Positions 60,727 to 64,000 of a stretch of DNA of 64,000 nucleotides are shown here, one piece after another; positions within the stretch are counted from its first letter, which is position 1, and every line of letters begins with the position of its first letter. The stretch comes from Streptomyces sp. R33. GTDB lineage: Bacteria; Actinomycetota; Actinomycetes; Streptomycetales; Streptomycetaceae. A program made the translations under genes and the position numbers. The notes below the pieces were generated by a model. It was not told where the DNA came from, searched no databases, and saw only the letters and a list, made by a program, of their open reading frames with translations. The stretch is taken from NCBI RefSeq assembly GCF_041200175.1, contig NZ_CP165727.1, positions 4,600,501-4,664,500 of the forward strand. The letters are read 5' to 3'.

Positions 60727-60774
60727 CCCGTACGTCGAAGGCCCCGACCCCGGTCGGGGCCTTCGACGTACGGG
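60727..60774. terminator. 23-bp perfect hairpin
   Basis: Arms 60727-60749 and 60752-60774 are exactly complementary with a 2-nt centre (48 bp total). It follows the leftward small secreted gene (stop at 60809). Length and perfection exceed an ordinary terminator. Confidence 0.8.
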
Positions 60775-60808
60775 GGTGCGGACCGTCCCGTACCGGCTGC
60801 CGTACCGC

Positions 60809-61099
60809 CTATTGGATGGCGCCGAGCAGGCCCAGGACGGGCTCCGCAGGGGCGACCACGGGCCACAGCTGGTCCGGCAGGTTCATCAGCTGACCGAACT
60901 GGTTGACCCCCGGGATGACCTGATCGGCGATCTCCTGTACGGAACCCGGCGTCGCCCCTTCCGGCATGCCCGGGGCCGCCTGCGGCAGGTCCGGGAGGGT
61001 GATCGGGACTGCGGGGGCGGCGGAGGCGGCCGGAGCGGCGAGGCCCGCGGCGGCCCCCGCGAGGGCGAAGGCGGCGAGCATGCGCTGGGTCTTGGTCAT
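60809..61099 (-). CDS. Small secreted protein
   Basis: 96 aa. Signal peptide (MTKTQRMLAAFALAGAAAGLA, cut near ASA-A), mature chain rich in Pro/Ala with a C-terminal hydrophobic part (FGQLMNLPDQLWPVVAPAEPVLGLLG). Unrecognised. No clear ribosome site at ATG 61099. Confidence 0.68.
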   Translation of the reverse strand: MTKTQRMLAAFALAGAAAGLAAPAASAAPAVPITLPDLPQAAPGMPEGATPGSVQEIADQVIPGVNQFGQLMNLPDQLWPVVAPAEPVLGLLGAIQ

Positions 61100-61211
61100 G
61101 CCGTGACAACGGCCGAGCGGGCGCCCGGTCACGCGGCCGTCATCCGTAGGGACGCGTCGGGGCGCCGAACGCACCGAGGCGCACCGAGGCGCACCGACAT
61201 GCCCGGATACG

Positions 61212-61247
61212 CCGGAAGCCCCGTCCCTTGCGGGGCGGGGCTTCCGG
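61212..61247. terminator. Terminator of tRNA-Ser(CGA)
   Basis: 12-bp perfect stem (61212-61223 with 61236-61247), 7 bp downstream of the leftward tRNA. Confidence 0.8.
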
Positions 61248-61253
61248 TCGAAG

Positions 61254-61338
61254 CGGTAGTGGAGGGATTTGAACCCCCGATGGGTTGCCCCATACTCGCT
61301 TTCGAGGCGAGCTCCTTCGGCCACTCGGACACACTACC
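61254..61338 (-). tRNA. tRNA-Ser (anticodon CGA)
   Basis: 85 nt on the minus strand. Acceptor GGTAGTG (from 61338) pairs with CACTACC (to 61255), discriminator G, long variable arm, T arm GGGGG-TTCAAAT-CCCTC with one G-U. Anticodon loop CTCGAAA reads CGA, decoding UCG. Third serine tRNA of the window. Confidence 0.94.
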
Positions 61339-61395
61339 GAGATGGATCCTAGCCTACGGATCCGCATCAAATGAAATCGGTGCCCCCGGGCCGCC

Positions 61396-61887
61396 TCAGA
61401 GGTCGCGGAAGAAGTCCGTGAGCTGCCGCGCGCATTCCTCGGCGAGCACGCCGCGGACCACTTCGGGACGGTGGTTGAGCCTGCGGTCCCGTACGAGGTC
61501 CCAGAGGGACCCCGCGGCTCCCGCCTTCTCGTCGTCGGCGCCGTAGACGACCCGGGCCACCCGCGACTGCACGAGCGCGCCCGCGCACATCACGCACGGC
61601 TCCAGGGTCACCACGAGGGTGCACCCCGGAAGCCGCCATTCCCCCAGCCGGGCGGCCGCCCGGCGCAGCGCCAGCACTTCGGCGTGCGCCGTGGGGTCGC
61701 CGGTGGCCTCGCGCTCGTTGTACCCGGTGGCGAGGAGCTGCCCGTCCGGGCCCAGCACGACGGCGCCGACCGGCACGTCGCCGGCCGGCACCGCCCGGGC
61801 GGCCTCCTGGAGCGCCAGGCGCATGGAGTCCCGCCACGGGTCCCGTACGGGATCGGGGCCGTGCAGGGGGTGGTGCGTGGTGATCAC
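61396..61887 (-). CDS. tadA: tRNA adenosine(34) deaminase
   Basis: 163 aa. Zinc deaminase motifs: THAEVLALRRAA (HAE) and LEPCVMCAGALVQSRV (PCxxC). It converts A34 of tRNA-Arg(ACG) to inosine; the cognate tRNA gene is at 44283. GTG 61887 overlaps the stop of the upstream partner gene by one base. An internal ATG at 61824 (MRLALQEAA) is a possible alternative start. Confidence 0.93.
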   Translation of the reverse strand: MITTHHPLHGPDPVRDPWRDSMRLALQEAARAVPAGDVPVGAVVLGPDGQLLATGYNEREATGDPTAHAEVLALRRAAARLGEWRLPGCTLVVTLEPCVMCAGALVQSRVARVVYGADDEKAGAAGSLWDLVRDRRLNHRPEVVRGVLAEECARQLTDFFRDL

Positions 61888-62435
61888 TAGCGGACGGCCT
61901 CCAGCACCTCGGTGGCGCCGAGGGAATCGGCGATCTCCGAGAGGGCGTCCCCGTCGAGGGTCATCAGTTGTTTGTGGCTGACGCCGAGGTCGTCGAGCAG
62001 CCGGGGGTCGCCGAGCGGACCGGCCGGTACCGGTTCCGTGCCGGGCGAATCCTCCTCGTCCCCGTCGTCGTCGGCTTCGGTGAACGCGGCGATCGTGTCC
62101 TCCTCGCCGTCCTCGGTGCCGTCCAGGTCCAGTTCGTCGAGTGCGTCGTCCTCCTCGTCGCTGCCCAGCAGCTCGTCGGTCAGCATCGAGCCGTAGGAGC
62201 TGCGGGAGGCCGCGGAGGCGTTCGACACGAAGTACCGCGGGTCCTCCTCGCCGTCCACGCGGACGACGCCGAACCAGGCGTCCTCCTGCTCGATGAGGGC
62301 GACCACCGTGTCGTCGTCGACAGCGGCGGCACGGGCGAGATCGATCAGATCACTGAGGGACTCGACGTCGTCGAGTTCCATGTCGCTCGCTTCCCACCCG
62401 TCTTCGGTGCGCGCGAGCAGTGCGGCGAAATACAC
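61887..62435 (-). CDS. TadA-associated acidic protein
   Basis: 182 aa. N-terminal alpha/beta part YFAALLARTEDGWEASDMELDDVESL and VVALIEQEDAWFGVVRVDG, then a very acidic linker (about residues 95-140, DEEDDALDELDLDG...) and a C-terminal helical part (LMTLDGDALSEIADSLGATEV). This is the family annotated as tRNA adenosine deaminase-associated protein; activity unproven. Start GTG 62435 follows GGGAGAG; ATG 62456 is the alternative. Coupled to tadA. Confidence 0.85.
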   Translation of the reverse strand: MYFAALLARTEDGWEASDMELDDVESLSDLIDLARAAAVDDDTVVALIEQEDAWFGVVRVDGEEDPRYFVSNASAASRSSYGSMLTDELLGSDEEDDALDELDLDGTEDGEEDTIAAFTEADDDGDEEDSPGTEPVPAGPLGDPRLLDDLGVSHKQLMTLDGDALSEIADSLGATEVLEAVR

Positions 62436-62752
62436 CGTGACTCTCCCACTGGTCATAGGCGTGCCGGTTGGAGGTCCCCCCGGCCGGAGGTGGGAAGGGT
62501 TGGAACGGCTGTCCTGCTCACCGTTTCGTGCCCCGCCCAATCGGCATCGTGGCAGAAACAGCGGCGTTGCGAGAGGTCTTCCGCGCTTGCGTCGTGCCGT
62601 GCCGTGCGCTCCGCGGGGTGTACGGGGGCTGCGGGGCGGGCTTGCGGGGCCGCCCGGGATCCCGCCGGGCCCATCGGCGCGGCGCCGTTGTCGGGGGCTC
62701 TGCCCCCGGGCCCCCGCGCCTCAAACGCGGGCGGAGCCGGATTCTGCCGGGT
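62436..62752. other. GC-rich intergenic region with a common Streptomyces repeat
   Basis: About 320 bp without a gene. At 62692-62747 the sequence GGGGGCTCTGCCCCCGGGCC followed by a CGCGCCTCAAACGC core matches an interspersed repeat I know from many Streptomyces intergenic regions. It can fold into a GC hairpin. The leftward promoter of the TadA pair should lie near 62470-62540. Confidence 0.55.
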
Positions 62753-62947
62753 TCACCAGCGGAAGGTGCGCATGCGCATCTGCTGGCGCATGCGGGCTGC
62801 GCGGGCGCGGCGGGGCTGTACGCGGTCACGGAGGGCACGCGCTTCCATCAGGTCGCGCAGGAACTGCGCGCGGCGCGCTCTGCGCTGTGCCGCCGTCTCC
62901 GGCTGCTCCGGCGCGTCGTTCTCCCGGCTCGGCTGCGTGTCGGGCAT
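62753..62947 (-). CDS. Small basic protein
   Basis: 64 aa, strongly Arg/Gln-rich second half (RRARRAQFLRDLMEARALRDR, ARMRQQMRMRTFRW). Unrecognised; resembles small conserved Streptomyces basic proteins. ATG 62947 (MPDTQPSREN) assumed; a longer frame to 63010 exists. Confidence 0.55.
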   Translation of the reverse strand: MPDTQPSRENDAPEQPETAAQRRARRAQFLRDLMEARALRDRVQPRRARAARMRQQMRMRTFRW

Positions 62948-63064
62948 CGGCCACCACCCCAGGCTGGTCCGGTCGTCCTCCTCCGCCGGCGCGAAGCAGA
63001 CCCCCCGCACCCCACCTTCCCCCGGACGGGCCGATTGATGCCACCCCTTCGCAGCTCAGAAGGG

Positions 63065-64000
63065 TTACGAGTCATCCGACAGGGTAGGCACGACCGCGAC
63101 CGGGCCGTGCGCGTGGTGGAGCACTGCGTGGGCCACCGAGCCGATCATCACGGGACCGACGCTGCGCCGCGGGTGGTGGCGGCCGACCACCACCAGGGCC
63201 GCCGACCGGGAGGCCGTCACCAGGCGCTCCGCCGGGTCGCCCGGGACCGCCGCCTGCTCCACCCGTACCTGCGGCCACCGGGCCCGGAACGGCGCCAGCC
63301 GCTCCGTCTGGGAGCGCAGCATCTCCCGCTCCGCCGGCACCGCGTCCCCGTCGTCGGCCAGGCCCTCCGGCGGGATCACCTGGAAGGGGCTGTCCATCAC
63401 CAGCGTCGGCGCCGGCGGGATCGCGTACGCCGAGACCACCTGGACGGTGGTCCCCCGGGCGGCCGCCTCCGCGAAGGCGAAGGCCAGTACGTCGTCCGCG
63501 GTCTCGGCGGCGTGCAGGCCGAGCACCACCCGCCCGGCGGAACCGGCGGCACCAGCAGAAGCGGCGGCACCGGCAGCACCCGCGGAAGCAGCGGAACCGG
63601 CCGCCCCGTCGGACGGCTCGGCAGCCGGCGCCCTGCGCGCCGCGTGCGCGATCACCACCACCGGGCACGCCGCCGTCGAGGCCAGGGCGCGGCTGTTCGA
63701 GCCGAGCAGCAGGGCCGCGAAGCCGCCGCGCCCCCGGGAGCCCATCACCAGCATCAGCGCGCCCTCCCCGGTCACCCGCAGGGCCTCGGGCACGGAGCCC
63801 TCCAGGGCGTCGTACCGCACTTCCTCCGGCAGTTCGGGGGCCTCGGCCAGGATGCCCCGTACCCGCTCGCCGACGGGGTCGGCGAACTCCTCCGGCTGCG
63901 AGGGGTCGGCGAGGGAGGAGCGGCGCGCCGCGTACAGCTGGGAGGTGTCGGGCAGCACGTGCGCGACGACGAGGCCGGTGCGGTGGCGGAGCGCCGCGGT
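63065..64000 (-). CDS. Tandem universal stress protein, N-terminus off the window
   Basis: At least 311 residues; the frame stays open to the right edge (ALRHRTGLVVAHVLP), so the start is missing. Two Usp domains: the first keeps GSRGRGGFAALLLGSNSRAL and ends CPVVVIA, the second has VGRHHPRRSVGPVMIGSVAHAVL and HGPVAVVP; both show the ATP-binding G-2x-G-9x-G-S/N pattern. An Ala/Gly/Ser linker of GAAG-type repeats joins them. Stress survival role by family. Confidence 0.88.
   Translation of the reverse strand, partial: TAALRHRTGLVVAHVLPDTSQLYAARRSSLADPSQPEEFADPVGERVRGILAEAPELPEEVRYDALEGSVPEALRVTGEGALMLVMGSRGRGGFAALLLGSNSRALASTAACPVVVIAHAARRAPAAEPSDGAAGSAASAGAAGAAASAGAAGSAGRVVLGLHAAETADDVLAFAFAEAAARGTTVQVVSAYAIPPAPTLVMDSPFQVIPPEGLADDGDAVPAEREMLRSQTERLAPFRARWPQVRVEQAAVPGDPAERLVTASRSAALVVVGRHHPRRSVGPVMIGSVAHAVLHHAHGPVAVVPTLSDDS

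Overview
The window is high-GC, gene-dense actinobacterial DNA and reads as a Streptomyces chromosome. Evidence: many GTG starts and four-base stop/start overlaps, the SigN/SigF sigma-factor pair, an SSI-type protease inhibitor, PP2C/HATPase regulators, and four perfect copies of the 14-bp parS site GTTTCACGTGAAAC. In streptomycetes parS sites cluster around oriC, so this is probably the central chromosome. From memory, the sigN, sigF and tadA order resembles the S. coelicolor SCO4034-4039 region.

Layout. 1-11.4 kb is core chromosome: a truncated PP2C phosphatase, a primase/polymerase-fold protein, a SEC-C protein, an anti-sigma-type ATPase, a glycerophosphodiesterase, an HtrA-like protease, a LysR regulator with a thiol dioxygenase and YeiH transporter pair, and a secreted trypsin-like protease. 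11.43-30.00 kb is an integrated actinomycete integrative and conjugative element (AICE) of about 18.5 kb. It lies in a tRNA-Ser(UGA) gene between 55-bp direct repeats (attL 11457-11511, attR 29946-30000). A leftward block carries integrase, excisionase, a helicase-like ATPase, a primase-polymerase, an FtsK-type transfer ATPase and spread-type membrane proteins. A GntR regulator and a P-loop kinase diverge from it. A cargo end follows: a TIGR02391-type protein, a membrane protein, an ion channel, a flavin amine oxidase and a cupin.

30-39 kb is chromosome again. It holds small secreted proteins, a five-gene translationally coupled operon resembling the mycobacterial igr steroid side-chain operon (two acyl-CoA dehydrogenases, MaoC/OB-fold, MaoC, lipid-transfer thiolase), a SigE-family sigma factor, a parS pair and an acyl-CoA ligase. 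39-47.7 kb holds a monooxygenase-like protein, a 1158-aa PAS/degenerate-kinase/receiver protein, an SSI inhibitor, tRNA-Ser(GCU), tRNA-Arg(ACG) and small regulators. 47.8-53.7 kb is an OmpR-type two-component system followed by a GT2-GtrA protein and a GT39-type membrane glycosyltransferase. 53.8-57.9 kb holds TetR, a MarR-MFS efflux operon and a lipoprotein. 57.9-64 kb holds sigN, sigF, small membrane and secreted proteins, tRNA-Ser(CGA), the wobble deaminase tadA with its acidic partner, and a truncated universal stress protein.

The least described signals are at the DNA level. They are an iteron-like array inside the element's helicase gene, matching arm-type repeats at both element ends, a three-copy repeat next to the transfer ATPase gene, CCCGGG-centred operators in its divergent promoter, parS sites inside reading frames, and three 16-bp repeats ahead of the two-component system. 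All functions are read from sequence features and family knowledge; no database search was run.
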